Assembly (NCBI RefSeq): GCF_001420695.1
Contig: NZ_LJJB01000013.1
Span: 434,065 to 498,064 of the forward strand
Direction of reading: 5' to 3'
Source: Brevibacillus choshinensis
GTDB lineage: Bacteria; Bacillota; Bacilli; Brevibacillales; Brevibacillaceae
Length of the DNA stretch: 64,000 bases
Positions 20,904-29,292 of this stretch are shown in pieces. Every line of letters begins with the position of its first letter. Position 1 is the first letter of the stretch. The notes beneath the pieces were generated by a model that saw only the letters and a program-made list of their open reading frames with translations, ran no database searches and was not told the origin of the DNA. The translations under genes were made by a program, and so were the position numbers.

Positions 20904-22202
20904 GTGCAACAAACAGTGGCGCCACATGGAAAAGTAGAAGAGAGCAAATCAACACAGATCAAGACACTCATAGGCTCGATTCTGGGGTACGCGGCAGACG
21001 GATTGGACATGCTGCTCCTGTCGTTCGTGCTTGTCTTTATCATCAAAGAGTTTGGACTGTCTCCCGCTGAAGCAGGGAATCTGACGCTGGTTACGACCAT
21101 CGGAACATTAGTCGGGTCTTATCTGTTTGGGTTTTTGGCCGATATGTATGGACGCATCAAGATTTTTACACTGACAATTTTGCTTTATTCAGTAGGTACT
21201 GCACTTATCTATTTTGCGAGTGATTATTCTCATCTGGCGATTTTGCGTTTTATCGTCGGTCTTGGCGTGGGCGGAGAGTTCGGGATCGGGATGGCCGTCG
21301 TGACAGAGACCTGGTCGAAACGCAAGCGGGCTAAAGCGACTTCCGGTGTAGCACTCGGGTGGCAGTTGGGTGTACTAGGTGCTTCTGTACTCGCAGCCTT
21401 GGTCGTTCCGACAATGGGCTGGCGCACTGTTTTCCTATTCGGTTTGCTCCCTGCGCTGCTGGCAGCGTACGTCCGTTTTGGCTTGAAAGAGCCGGAGATT
21501 TGGAAAAGTAAAAATGAATACAAAAAGCATTTGCAAGAGAAACAAAGACAAGGGACTCTGACTGAGGACGAACATAAAGCATTAAAACAGATGACCGGTT
21601 TCCCTCTGCGCAAGCTGTTCGCGACGAAAAAGCTGACGATCGCGACCATTGGTCTGACGATCATGTCCTTTATTCAGAACTTCGGATATTACGGGATTTT
21701 CTCCTGGATGCCTACTGTTCTCTCGGAAAAGTACGGATATAGCCTGGCAAAAGCAAGCGGCTGGATGCTGATCTCGACGGTCGGGATGCTGATCGGGATC
21801 ATGGTATTCGGAATTTTGGCGGACCGAATTGGGCGCAAAAAGACGTTCTCGATTTACTACATCGGCGGTACGATTGCGTGTATCCTGTACTTCTTTGTTT
21901 TCACCGATCAAACGGTGCTTCTCTGGGGAAGCGCGATGCTCGGGTTCTTTGTAAATGGCATGATGGGTGGATTTGGTGCCGTGCTGGCGGAAAACTATCC
22001 ATCAGAAGCGCGTTCTACCGCTGAAAACTTCATTTTTGGTACAGGGCGTGGACTTGCTGGATTTGGTCCAGCCATCATCGGGATGCTCAGTGTAGGTGGA
22101 AACATTATGGGAGCCATGTCTTTGATCTTCCTCGTCTACCCGATTGGACTATTGGTCATGCTGGCGATGGTGCCGGAAACAAAAGATGTAGAATTGGAAT
22201 AG
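20904..22202 (+). CDS. MFS transporter, aromatic-acid/metabolite:H+ symporter type
   Basis: 432 residues, 12 membrane segments. GTG start after AGGGGGAA. The loop motifs GFLADMYGRIKIF and GILADRIGRKKTF are the two halves of the MFS signature, and the RFIVGLGVGGEFGIGMAVVTE block is typical of the AAHS/MHS-like branch that carries small carboxylates. It stands alone upstream of a PucR-type regulator and the hydrolase-PyrKD operon, and shares an upstream dyad with that operon. A natural guess is import of the substrate of that operon (for example orotate or a ureido acid). A terminator follows. Confidence 0.85.
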   Translation: MQQTVAPHGKVEESKSTQIKTLIGSILGYAADGLDMLLLSFVLVFIIKEFGLSPAEAGNLTLVTTIGTLVGSYLFGFLADMYGRIKIFTLTILLYSVGTALIYFASDYSHLAILRFIVGLGVGGEFGIGMAVVTETWSKRKRAKATSGVALGWQLGVLGASVLAALVVPTMGWRTVFLFGLLPALLAAYVRFGLKEPEIWKSKNEYKKHLQEKQRQGTLTEDEHKALKQMTGFPLRKLFATKKLTIATIGLTIMSFIQNFGYYGIFSWMPTVLSEKYGYSLAKASGWMLISTVGMLIGIMVFGILADRIGRKKTFSIYYIGGTIACILYFFVFTDQTVLLWGSAMLGFFVNGMMGGFGAVLAENYPSEARSTAENFIFGTGRGLAGFGPAIIGMLSVGGNIMGAMSLIFLVYPIGLLVMLAMVPETKDVELE

Positions 22203-22209
22203 CGAAAAT

Positions 22210-22244
22210 GGCAAAGACTGCGGAGTTCATCCGCGGTCTTTTTT
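22210..22244 (+). terminator. Rho-independent terminator after the MFS gene
   Basis: AAAGAC-GCGGA pairs with TCCGCGGTCTTT and is followed by a T-run. Confidence 0.85.
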
Positions 22245-22325
22245 GCTCAAAACAAGGTGGGCAGCTCATTCGCGAACCTGTACAATGACGATAATACACA
22301 CAACATGAGAAAGCGGGGGAGGACA

Positions 22326-23939
22326 TTGCCTATTTCTGTTCGACAGCTTATGCGAGTAGGCGGATTGAGAGATTGCCGGGTCGTGGCGGGGCATAAAGGA
22401 CTGGAACGGCTGGTCAGGTATGTCACCATCATGGAGGTACCTGACATTGTCAAATGGCTGAAAGGGGACGAGTTGATCCTCTCCAGCCTGTTTCCGATCA
22501 AGGACGATGACGAGGCACAAAAACAGTTGATACGCCAATTGCATGAACGAGGAACGGCGGCGTTGGCAATCAAGCCTCATCGGTTCATCGATGAGATTCC
22601 CCAGTCCTTGCTCGATGAAGCGGATGCGTTTGATTTTCCAGTCATCGAAATCCCGGAAGAAATCAGTTATTTGGAGATTCTTCCACCTGTGAGCCATGCG
22701 ATATTCGACCGGAAAGTGGTCTTGCAGGAGGACTTGGAGCAAGCGAATAAAGTTCTGAACGAGATTTCACTGAATGAACAAGGCATGGAGTCTTTGATCC
22801 AGACATTAGGGATGTTAACGAAAAATACGATCACGGTAGAAAGCATGCTCTCCTACATGGAAGTGCCCTCATTGCCATTCGCGTGTGAACCACTCTCTAC
22901 AGAGCAGATTCACGAGCTGGCGATCATCAAGCGTCCGATTCAATTGACCAGGCCGTGTGAACGAGGAGAGATCGAATGTATAGTTGCTCCCATTCTTCTC
23001 GACGGAAAGGTGTTCGGTAACATCACTTGTTGGGCGTTTGAAATGGATCATCTCGAGATGGATTTGGCGATATTGGAGAAGGCTTCCACGCTCTTGGCAC
23101 TAGAATTTCTTCGATTGAAAGTTCGTTTTGATACCGAGCAGCAGTACAAGAATGAGTTTTTGCGGGACGTATTTGTCAATGAGCATCTCAATCTGGAGGA
23201 TGTGCGGGAGAGAGGGCTTCCGTACGGGTTTTCCTTGGACGAGCCTTACCTGTGCTTGGTGGTTCAGACAGAGGGGGAGGAAAAACGAGTCAACCCACTG
23301 GATTTGGCAGATCGAACGGAGCAGCTACTGCGATTATCATCCCCTCAGGTCATTACAGGGTTCTTTCGGCAAGCAGTCGTTTGCTTATTGCCCGCAAAGA
23401 ATAGCGATGCGGTTGAAGATATCAAGCGGCGAGCCGAGACGCTAGCCGAGAAGCTGAAAAAGCAGATGGCTTTGACGGGGGGCTTGCGTATCGGTATCGG
23501 CCGTAATCATGGGGCAGGTATGAGTGGGCTTCGTGAAAGTTTTCGGGAAGCACAGCAATCGATCCTGTTGGGCAGTGTCATGCACAAGCGGAGGACGGTT
23601 ATCCATTACAACGATTTGGGTATTTATCGATTGCTTGCACAATGTAAGGATACGGCTGAGCGGAACAGCTTTTTCGAGGAAACAGTTGGGAAGCTGTTCG
23701 CCCACGACCAAAGCAGTGACTTGCAGCTGGTCAAAACGCTTCGTCTTTATTTTCAACATGACGAAAAGCTGACAGAGACATCAGCGGCACTATTTTTACA
23801 TGTAAACACGCTGAAGTATCGCTTGAGGCGAATTGAAAAGCTGACGGGCTACAGCTTGCAGAAGTCAGAGGGGAAAATGATGCTTCATATCGGGCTGAAA
23901 CTGGCTGATCTGATGGGTGATGATTATCGTTATCGATAA
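22326..23939 (+). CDS. PucR-family transcriptional regulator
   Basis: About 537 residues from the TTG at 22326, which follows GCGGGGGAGG; an ATG at 22305 and a GTG at 22257 in the same frame are alternatives and the start is uncertain. The N-terminal 130 residues form a PucR domain (ISVRQLMRVGG, then MEVPDIVKWLKGDELILSS). The C-terminus is a PucR-type helix-turn-helix with LTETSAALFLHVNTLKYRLRRIE. B. subtilis PucR controls purine catabolism; related proteins control other nitrogen-salvage operons. Placed between the transporter and the catabolic operon, it is their likely regulator, sensing an intermediate. Confidence 0.88.
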   Translation: MPISVRQLMRVGGLRDCRVVAGHKGLERLVRYVTIMEVPDIVKWLKGDELILSSLFPIKDDDEAQKQLIRQLHERGTAALAIKPHRFIDEIPQSLLDEADAFDFPVIEIPEEISYLEILPPVSHAIFDRKVVLQEDLEQANKVLNEISLNEQGMESLIQTLGMLTKNTITVESMLSYMEVPSLPFACEPLSTEQIHELAIIKRPIQLTRPCERGEIECIVAPILLDGKVFGNITCWAFEMDHLEMDLAILEKASTLLALEFLRLKVRFDTEQQYKNEFLRDVFVNEHLNLEDVRERGLPYGFSLDEPYLCLVVQTEGEEKRVNPLDLADRTEQLLRLSSPQVITGFFRQAVVCLLPAKNSDAVEDIKRRAETLAEKLKKQMALTGGLRIGIGRNHGAGMSGLRESFREAQQSILLGSVMHKRRTVIHYNDLGIYRLLAQCKDTAERNSFFEETVGKLFAHDQSSDLQLVKTLRLYFQHDEKLTETSAALFLHVNTLKYRLRRIEKLTGYSLQKSEGKMMLHIGLKLADLMGDDYRYR

Positions 23940-23954
23940 TGCATTGCTCTTTTT

Positions 23955-23972
23955 TTTGTCCAGTTAGACAAA
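23955..23972. promoter_or_regulatory. Dyad TTTGT-N8-ACAAA upstream of the hydrolase-PyrKD operon
   Basis: TTTGT (23955-23959) and ACAAA (23968-23972), spacer 8. Same sequence and spacing as at 20771-20788. It lies about 70 bases before the hydrolase start codon, within the only promoter-sized gap of the operon. Confidence 0.4.
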
Positions 23973-24043
23973 GGTTTTCTACTCATGATCCAAGAATCCT
24001 CATACTACATCTTTAGTGAATGTTAGGAAGTGTGGGGGTTGCG

Positions 24044-25345
24044 ATGAATCTGGAGCGATTGGAACAGACATGGCGTGAATTAAATCAAATTGGCTACTCG
24101 GACAAAGGAGTCATGAGGCTCGCCTATACGCCCCAAGAACGTCAGGCAGTCCGTCGCTTGGCTGCGATGTGTGAGGCGAGAGGTATGAGTGTCCGCATGG
24201 ATGCCAGCGGAAATCTCATTGCGAGAAGGGAAGGGCAACAGCCCCATCTGCCAGCGGTAGCTAGCGGCTCCCATCTGGATGCGGTGTTTGAGGGCGGCTC
24301 TTACGATGGCATCATCGGAGTTGTGGCTGCTTTCGAAGCGATCTGCTCACTGGATGACCAAGGGATTGTGACCAAGCACCCGATTGAGATCATCTGCTTT
24401 GCATGTGAGGAATCATCCCGCTTTGGAGTTTCGACGGTGGGTAGTAAAGCGATGATCGGTGAGTTAGACATAGACGGAGTTGCAGGTCTTACGGACCGTG
24501 ACGGCAAGACTTTTCGAGATGCGTTGTCGGAATGTTCATTGAATGGCTGGCCTTTGACAGAAGCCGCTCGTGCTGCCGACGATCTGAAGGTGTTTTTGGA
24601 AATGCACATCGAACAGGGACCCGTTTTGGAAAACGCCGACATCCAGGTGGGGATTGTCCATGGAATTGCGGCACCGACGCGACTGCAAGTACGCATTCAG
24701 GGAAAAGCATCCCACACAGGCACGACCCCGATGGATCAGCGTCAGGATGCATTTTTAGCAGCAGCAGAAATCGGTTTGATCCTAGAAGCAGCGGCACTCG
24801 CGGAGAAAGAGCACGGGACGGTCGGCACAGTTGGGGTTTGTGTCGTCAAGCCGGGAGCTATGAATGTCGTGCCGGACACAGCTGAGCTGAAAATTGATAT
24901 TCGCGGGACCCATGTATCGTCCAAGACGACTGTCCTAAACAAGCTGTATGCAGGCTTTCGACAGGTGGAAGCAAAACGTGGGGTAAAGGTCGAATGGACG
25001 ATGCTGAGTGCCGAGCAACCCGTTCTTTTGAGTGAAGAGGTGACTCAATCACTGGAGGAGAGCTGTCAGGCTTTGGGGGTTTCGTACCTGAAAATGGCGA
25101 GTGGTGCAGGTCATGATGCGATGAATATGGCACGTCGATGGCCGACGGGGCTAATCTTTGTCCCATCCAGAGACGGTGTCAGTCACCATCGCGAAGAGTA
25201 CACATCTTGGGAGCAAATCGGTGTTGGAGCGTCCCTGTTGGAAGCAGAAATCAAGAAATGGGCAGTCGTCCTGGAGGCCGATGGACGTCCAAAATACGAA
25301 GACAACGAGAGAACCCAGCCGGAACAAATGGGGGAGAGTGCATGA
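24044..25345 (+). CDS. Zn-dependent M20-type N-carbamoyl-amino-acid hydrolase (ureidosuccinase / beta-ureidopropionase / allantoate amidohydrolase family)
   Basis: 433 residues from the ATG at 24044 (GGGGG upstream). The family landmarks are intact: metal ligands in GSHLDAVFEGGSYDG and CFACEESSRFG, substrate region EMHIEQGPVLE, lid-domain KASHTGTTPMDQRQDA, GAGHDAMNMA and the closing FVPSRDGVSHHREEY. The family hydrolyses N-carbamoyl amino acids or allantoate to the amino compound, CO2 and ammonia. Its gene ends in an ATGA overlap with a pyrK-like gene, and a dihydroorotase-like gene lies downstream. That context fits N-carbamoyl-L-aspartate as substrate; N-carbamoyl-beta-alanine is the main alternative. 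Confidence 0.85.
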   Translation: MNLERLEQTWRELNQIGYSDKGVMRLAYTPQERQAVRRLAAMCEARGMSVRMDASGNLIARREGQQPHLPAVASGSHLDAVFEGGSYDGIIGVVAAFEAICSLDDQGIVTKHPIEIICFACEESSRFGVSTVGSKAMIGELDIDGVAGLTDRDGKTFRDALSECSLNGWPLTEAARAADDLKVFLEMHIEQGPVLENADIQVGIVHGIAAPTRLQVRIQGKASHTGTTPMDQRQDAFLAAAEIGLILEAAALAEKEHGTVGTVGVCVVKPGAMNVVPDTAELKIDIRGTHVSSKTTVLNKLYAGFRQVEAKRGVKVEWTMLSAEQPVLLSEEVTQSLEESCQALGVSYLKMASGAGHDAMNMARRWPTGLIFVPSRDGVSHHREEYTSWEQIGVGASLLEAEIKKWAVVLEADGRPKYEDNERTQPEQMGESA

Positions 25346-26127
25346 AGTCGATTTACATGAAAATTTGCACGAACCAGCAGGTGAGCGAACGCTACTGGCA
25401 CATGACCGTCGATGCGAGTGAGCTAGATTTAGAAGTATTGCCGGGACAGTTTTTTCAGTTGCGCTGCGGACATGATCTGAATCCGTTTTTACGGCGTCCA
25501 TTCAGCATTTATCGGATTAACAGACGAGAGGGAACGCTGGAGTTTTTGTATCTGGTCAAAGGGGCAGGGACGCAGCGACTAACGCAGATGCAGGCAGGGG
25601 AGCACGTCGATGTATTTGGACCATTGGGCACCCCATTTGTGCTTCAGGACGGCTGGAAAACGATCTTGCTGCTCGCCAGAGGGGTAGGAATAGCGACTTT
25701 GGCAGCGCTGGCTCAGGATGCTGCGGAAAAAGGTGTACAGGCAGTGGCGATCCTCAGTGCTCGCTCCCGTAATGATTTGTTGGCTGCGGAGACGTTGCAA
25801 GGATTTGGGGCAAAGGTCTTTCATGTCACGGATGAGGAACAGACAAGTGATGTTGCAGCGGTGCGAGCCTTGGTAAATACTCTTTTGCAGGAAAATCAGA
25901 TCGATGCTGCCTTTACATGCGGTTCCAAGCGTCTATCTCAACTATTGCAGGATTTTACCACTGAGCACGGTATCCCTGCTCAAATTGCCCTTGAGGAGCA
26001 TATGGGCTGCGCGATGGGAGTCTGCTTTGCATGTGTCTGCGATGTACGAGAAGGAGAGATATTGAAGACCGTTCGGGTATGCAAGGAAGGTCCTGTGTTC
26101 CCGTTAGAAAAGGTGGTGCTGGGATGA
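25342..26127 (+). CDS. pyrK: Dihydroorotate dehydrogenase electron-transfer subunit (PyrK-like)
   Basis: 261 residues. Start ATG overlaps the previous stop (ATGA). It has the FAD-binding motif RRPFSIYRI near residue 51 and the four-cysteine [2Fe-2S] cluster of PyrK, GCAMGVCFACVCDV with a fourth Cys in VCKEGPVFPLEKV near the C-terminus. PyrK passes electrons between NAD(H) and the PyrD flavin. Overlap with the pyrD-like gene (ATGA at 26124-26127) implies a complex. It is missing from its usual place between carB and pyrF, and here sits in what looks like a catabolic operon. Either biosynthetic or degradative use is possible; the complex is reversible in principle. Confidence 0.88.
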   Translation: MKSIYMKICTNQQVSERYWHMTVDASELDLEVLPGQFFQLRCGHDLNPFLRRPFSIYRINRREGTLEFLYLVKGAGTQRLTQMQAGEHVDVFGPLGTPFVLQDGWKTILLLARGVGIATLAALAQDAAEKGVQAVAILSARSRNDLLAAETLQGFGAKVFHVTDEEQTSDVAAVRALVNTLLQENQIDAAFTCGSKRLSQLLQDFTTEHGIPAQIALEEHMGCAMGVCFACVCDVREGEILKTVRVCKEGPVFPLEKVVLG

Positions 26128-27062
26128 CGAGTGAGCTAGATCTATGCGTAAAAATCGGTAGTCTTACACTCCCCAATCCCATCATGCCGGCCTCGGGAGC
26201 TTTCGGGGAAGACATGGCAGACATCATCGATTTCAATCTGCTCGGTGCCGTCGTTCCCAAAAGCATTACCAAGCATCCGCGAAAAGGCAACGCTACGCCC
26301 CGTGTATGCGAGACACCTGCCGGAATGATCAACTCGATCGGGATTCAAAGCAAAGGCATCCACTACTACATGGAGAACGTCATCCCGTACTATGGTCGTT
26401 ACCAGACTCCTTTGATATCCAGCATTTCCGCAGATTCGATCGAAGAGTTCGTCGAAATGGCCGGGATCATTGCGGGAACGGATGGCGTAGCAGCGCTCGA
26501 GCTGAATATTTCTTGCCCGAATCTAAAGGGAAATGGAGCTGCGTTCGGAATGGATGCCCAGCTGACACGGGAGCTGATCAGAGAGGTTCGGCAAGTGACT
26601 GACAAACCGCTGATCGCCAAGCTGACGCCCAATGTAACCAGCATCCAGGAGATCGCTTTGGCAGCGGAAGAGGGGGGAGCGGATGGCCTGAACGTGGCCA
26701 ATACCATGCTAGCAATGGCCATCGACGTCCATACCCGAAAACCGCGGATCGGAAATGTCCTCGGAGGTTTATCTGGTCCTGCCGTCAAGCCGATCATTGT
26801 GCGCATGATTTATCAGGTCCACCAAGTCAGTTCATTACCCATCATCGGGTGTGGAGGCGTGATGAATGGAGAAGATGCGATTGAGATGATTCTGGCGGGA
26901 GCGAGCGCCGTGCAGGTGGGGACGGCGAGCTTTGTACAACCAACGGCGATGCTGGACATTTTGGAGGAAATCAAGCAGTACATGCTTCAGTATGAGATTA
27001 CAGACATCAAATCGCTCGTAGGGCAGGTTGTTACGGGAAAGCACAACACGGAGGGATGCTAA
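26124..27062 (+). CDS. pyrD: Dihydroorotate dehydrogenase catalytic subunit, class 1B-like
   Basis: 312 residues. FMN/orotate motifs: ASGAFG, ETPAGMINSIGIQ, ALELNISCPNLKGNG with the class 1 catalytic cysteine near residue 131, AKLTPNVTSIQEIA, and the C-terminal FMN-phosphate loop IIGCGGVMNGEDAIEMILAGASAVQVGTA. The GIQSKG stretch departs from GLQNPG of Bacillus PyrD, and NTMLAM from NTLLGM, small changes near the substrate pocket. It could oxidise dihydroorotate for synthesis or reduce orotate with NADH for degradation; a related dihydropyrimidine dehydrogenase activity cannot be excluded. Immediately followed (0 bases) by a dihydroorotase-like gene. Confidence 0.85.
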   Translation: MTSELDLCVKIGSLTLPNPIMPASGAFGEDMADIIDFNLLGAVVPKSITKHPRKGNATPRVCETPAGMINSIGIQSKGIHYYMENVIPYYGRYQTPLISSISADSIEEFVEMAGIIAGTDGVAALELNISCPNLKGNGAAFGMDAQLTRELIREVRQVTDKPLIAKLTPNVTSIQEIALAAEEGGADGLNVANTMLAMAIDVHTRKPRIGNVLGGLSGPAVKPIIVRMIYQVHQVSSLPIIGCGGVMNGEDAIEMILAGASAVQVGTASFVQPTAMLDILEEIKQYMLQYEITDIKSLVGQVVTGKHNTEGC

Positions 27063-28484
27063 ATGACATGGGATCACGTAATTCGCAATGGGCAAATTGT
27101 TACACCGCATGAGTTTTATGAAGCGGATATTTACATTCAAGATGGAAAAATCGCTGCGATCTCCAAAGATCCATTGCCAGGTGAGGCACGGGAGGAAACG
27201 GATGCGGCTGGTTGTCATATTCTCCCTGGTTTAATGGACGTGCACGTTCACTCACGGGACCCCGGAGCGACTTACAAGGAGGATTTTGCTCACTCCAGCA
27301 TGGCAGCTGCAGCAGGGGGCATCACTTCTATTTTTGAAATGCCGAACACCAATCCTCCGATCAACAACGTGGAAAACTTGCAAAAACAGGTACAAAACTT
27401 GCAGCAAAAAGCTCACGTCGACTACGGCATCTGGGCGATCTGTCTGGGAAATCTTAATTTGGCTGAATTGTCTTCCCTACATGAAGCAGGTGTGATCGGC
27501 TTCAAGTTTTTCTGGGGCTATGCCGTACATCGTCAGACGTTCCAGCTCATGTACAACTACAAGGACGGGGAAGAAAATGTCATTCCTCCGTTTAAAGACG
27601 GCGAAGTGCTCGATATGTTCCGAGAGGTGGCAAAAACGGGTCAAGTATTTGCCATCCACGCCGAGAGCAATGATCTGATCCAGCATTTGACCAAAAAAGT
27701 GGAGGAAAGTGGACGAAGAGATTACGAGGCTCTGCTCGAAGGACGGCCAAATCTGGCGGAGATTGTGACTGTGCAGACAGGAATTGCCTTTGCGAAAGAA
27801 ACGGGAGCTCGACTGCATATTTTGCACGTCAGTACGGGGGAGGCTGTAGACCTGATCCAGCAAGCGCAGGCGGAAGGCTATCCGATTACGGCCGAGACGT
27901 GCCCGCACTACCTTTTCCTGAGCAATGAAGACTTCGCTACAGTCGGTCCTGCGATGAAGGTGTACCCGCCAGTGAAGTATAAAAAAGACCAGGAACGCCT
28001 GTGGAAAGGCATCTCAGAAGGCGTCATCTCGATCGTATGCTCGGATCATGCACCGCATACCGAGCAGGAGAAGGATGGCGATCTCTGGTCGATTCCGGCT
28101 GGGATGTGCGGGGTGGAAACATTGGCACCTCTCCTGTTGAATGCGGTCACCCAAAACAGGCTCACCCTTCAACAGGTGGCTGCCGTCCTGTCGGAGAATC
28201 CTGCAAAGCAATTCGGGATCTTCCCGCAAAAAGGCTCTCTGCAAGTCGGTACAGACGCTGATTTGACTATCGTGGATATGAAACGTCCTTTTGTCATCAA
28301 GAGGGAGAACTTGCATAGCAAGAGCAAAGTAACCGCCTATGACGGTTGGACAGGTGTGGGCAGTCCGATTGCAACAATCGTCCGTGGTCAGACGGTGATG
28401 AAGAATGGTCAGATTGTTAGCGGTCCTATCGGTCAATGGATCAAGCCTGTCAAAAATGAGGGAAGAACAGGGCATGCTGAGTAA
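27063..28484 (+). CDS. Cyclic amidohydrolase, dihydroorotase-like (annotators may call it allantoinase)
   Basis: 473 residues. Metal site HVHSRDPG near residue 60, carbamylated lysine candidate in GFKFFWG near 147, later His ligands in AIHAESND and HILHVSTGEA, and catalytic Asp in IVCSDHAPHTEQEKDG. Two substrate-reading residues point to a carboxylated ring: Arg in HxHxRxPG and Asn in MPNTNPP, which in dihydroorotases hold the dihydroorotate carboxylate, whereas allantoinases usually differ at both. It is 47 residues longer than the pyrC product of this window. In context it may open dihydroorotate to N-carbamoyl-aspartate. Allantoinase or hydantoinase activity remain alternatives. Confidence 0.8.
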   Translation: MTWDHVIRNGQIVTPHEFYEADIYIQDGKIAAISKDPLPGEAREETDAAGCHILPGLMDVHVHSRDPGATYKEDFAHSSMAAAAGGITSIFEMPNTNPPINNVENLQKQVQNLQQKAHVDYGIWAICLGNLNLAELSSLHEAGVIGFKFFWGYAVHRQTFQLMYNYKDGEENVIPPFKDGEVLDMFREVAKTGQVFAIHAESNDLIQHLTKKVEESGRRDYEALLEGRPNLAEIVTVQTGIAFAKETGARLHILHVSTGEAVDLIQQAQAEGYPITAETCPHYLFLSNEDFATVGPAMKVYPPVKYKKDQERLWKGISEGVISIVCSDHAPHTEQEKDGDLWSIPAGMCGVETLAPLLLNAVTQNRLTLQQVAAVLSENPAKQFGIFPQKGSLQVGTDADLTIVDMKRPFVIKRENLHSKSKVTAYDGWTGVGSPIATIVRGQTVMKNGQIVSGPIGQWIKPVKNEGRTGHAE

Positions 28485-28511
28485 GAACAACTACGATGAA
28501 GGAGGCACGAC

Positions 28512-29252
28512 ATGCCAACAGAAGTCACCCAATTAATCCAGTCTCATCGCTCGATTCGCAAGTATAAGGATCAGCCCATCTCTGAGGAGCTGCTTCAGGA
28601 AATAGTAAGCTGCGCACAGTGGGCACCATCCTCGCACAACGTGCAAGCGTACAGCGTAATCATCGTACGTTCGAGTGAAACGAAGGAAAAATTGTCTGCC
28701 CTGTGCGGCAACCAGAAATGGGTCGTGGACTGCCCGGTGTTTCTCGTCTTTTGTGCGGATTACTACCGTCTGAAGCAAGCATGCGAGATGCATAGACAGA
28801 CACTGGCGGCCGATGAAATAGAAAGCTTGCTGGTAGGGGCAGTGGATACGGCATTAGCTGCTGAAAACGTCTTGCTCGCCGCACGCTCCCATGGGCTGGG
28901 AGGCGTCATGATCGGAGGCATTCGCAACAATCCTCGGGACGTAGCGGACGTTCTGGGTCTTCCCGCACTGACCATCCCGATCATGGGCATGTGCCTCGGT
29001 TACCCTGCACAGGATGTCCAACAGAAACCTCGCTTGCCACAACGGGCAGTCATCCATCATGAGCGCTATCAGACTGAGATTATACCGGAAGCGTTGGAAG
29101 AGTATGAACGGACCTCTTCTGAATACTACAGCGAGCGAAGTAATGGACAGCGCACAGAAGGGTGGACCAAGCAAATGGCGGATTACGTCAACAAACCACG
29201 AAGAGCACATGTCACGCAATTTATCAAAGACCAAGGGATGCGTTTAACTTAG
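28512..29252 (+). CDS. NfrA/NfsA-type flavin nitroreductase
   Basis: 246 residues, RBS AAGGAGGC. The N-terminal SHRSIRKYKDQPISEELLQEIV and the QWAPSSHNVQAYSVI block bind FMN; the GLGGVMIGGIRNNPRDVADVLGLP region is typical of the family. Members reduce flavins, nitro compounds or, in RutE, a pyrimidine-ring breakdown product. It follows the dihydroorotase-like gene by 27 bases, so it is probably part of the same operon, with an unknown role there. Confidence 0.85.
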   Translation: MPTEVTQLIQSHRSIRKYKDQPISEELLQEIVSCAQWAPSSHNVQAYSVIIVRSSETKEKLSALCGNQKWVVDCPVFLVFCADYYRLKQACEMHRQTLAADEIESLLVGAVDTALAAENVLLAARSHGLGGVMIGGIRNNPRDVADVLGLPALTIPIMGMCLGYPAQDVQQKPRLPQRAVIHHERYQTEIIPEALEEYERTSSEYYSERSNGQRTEGWTKQMADYVNKPRRAHVTQFIKDQGMRLT

Positions 29253-29292
29253 AAAGATCTAACGAGGAGAAGAAGAGCAGGAGGGGCCGCGG

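Noticed and set aside
27063-28484. Simple call as allantoinase within a purine (allantoin) degradation operon
   Set aside because: Arg and Asn of the dihydroorotate carboxylate site are present, and pyrK/pyrD are in the operon with no urate or ureidoglycolate genes in view. Kept only as an alternative.
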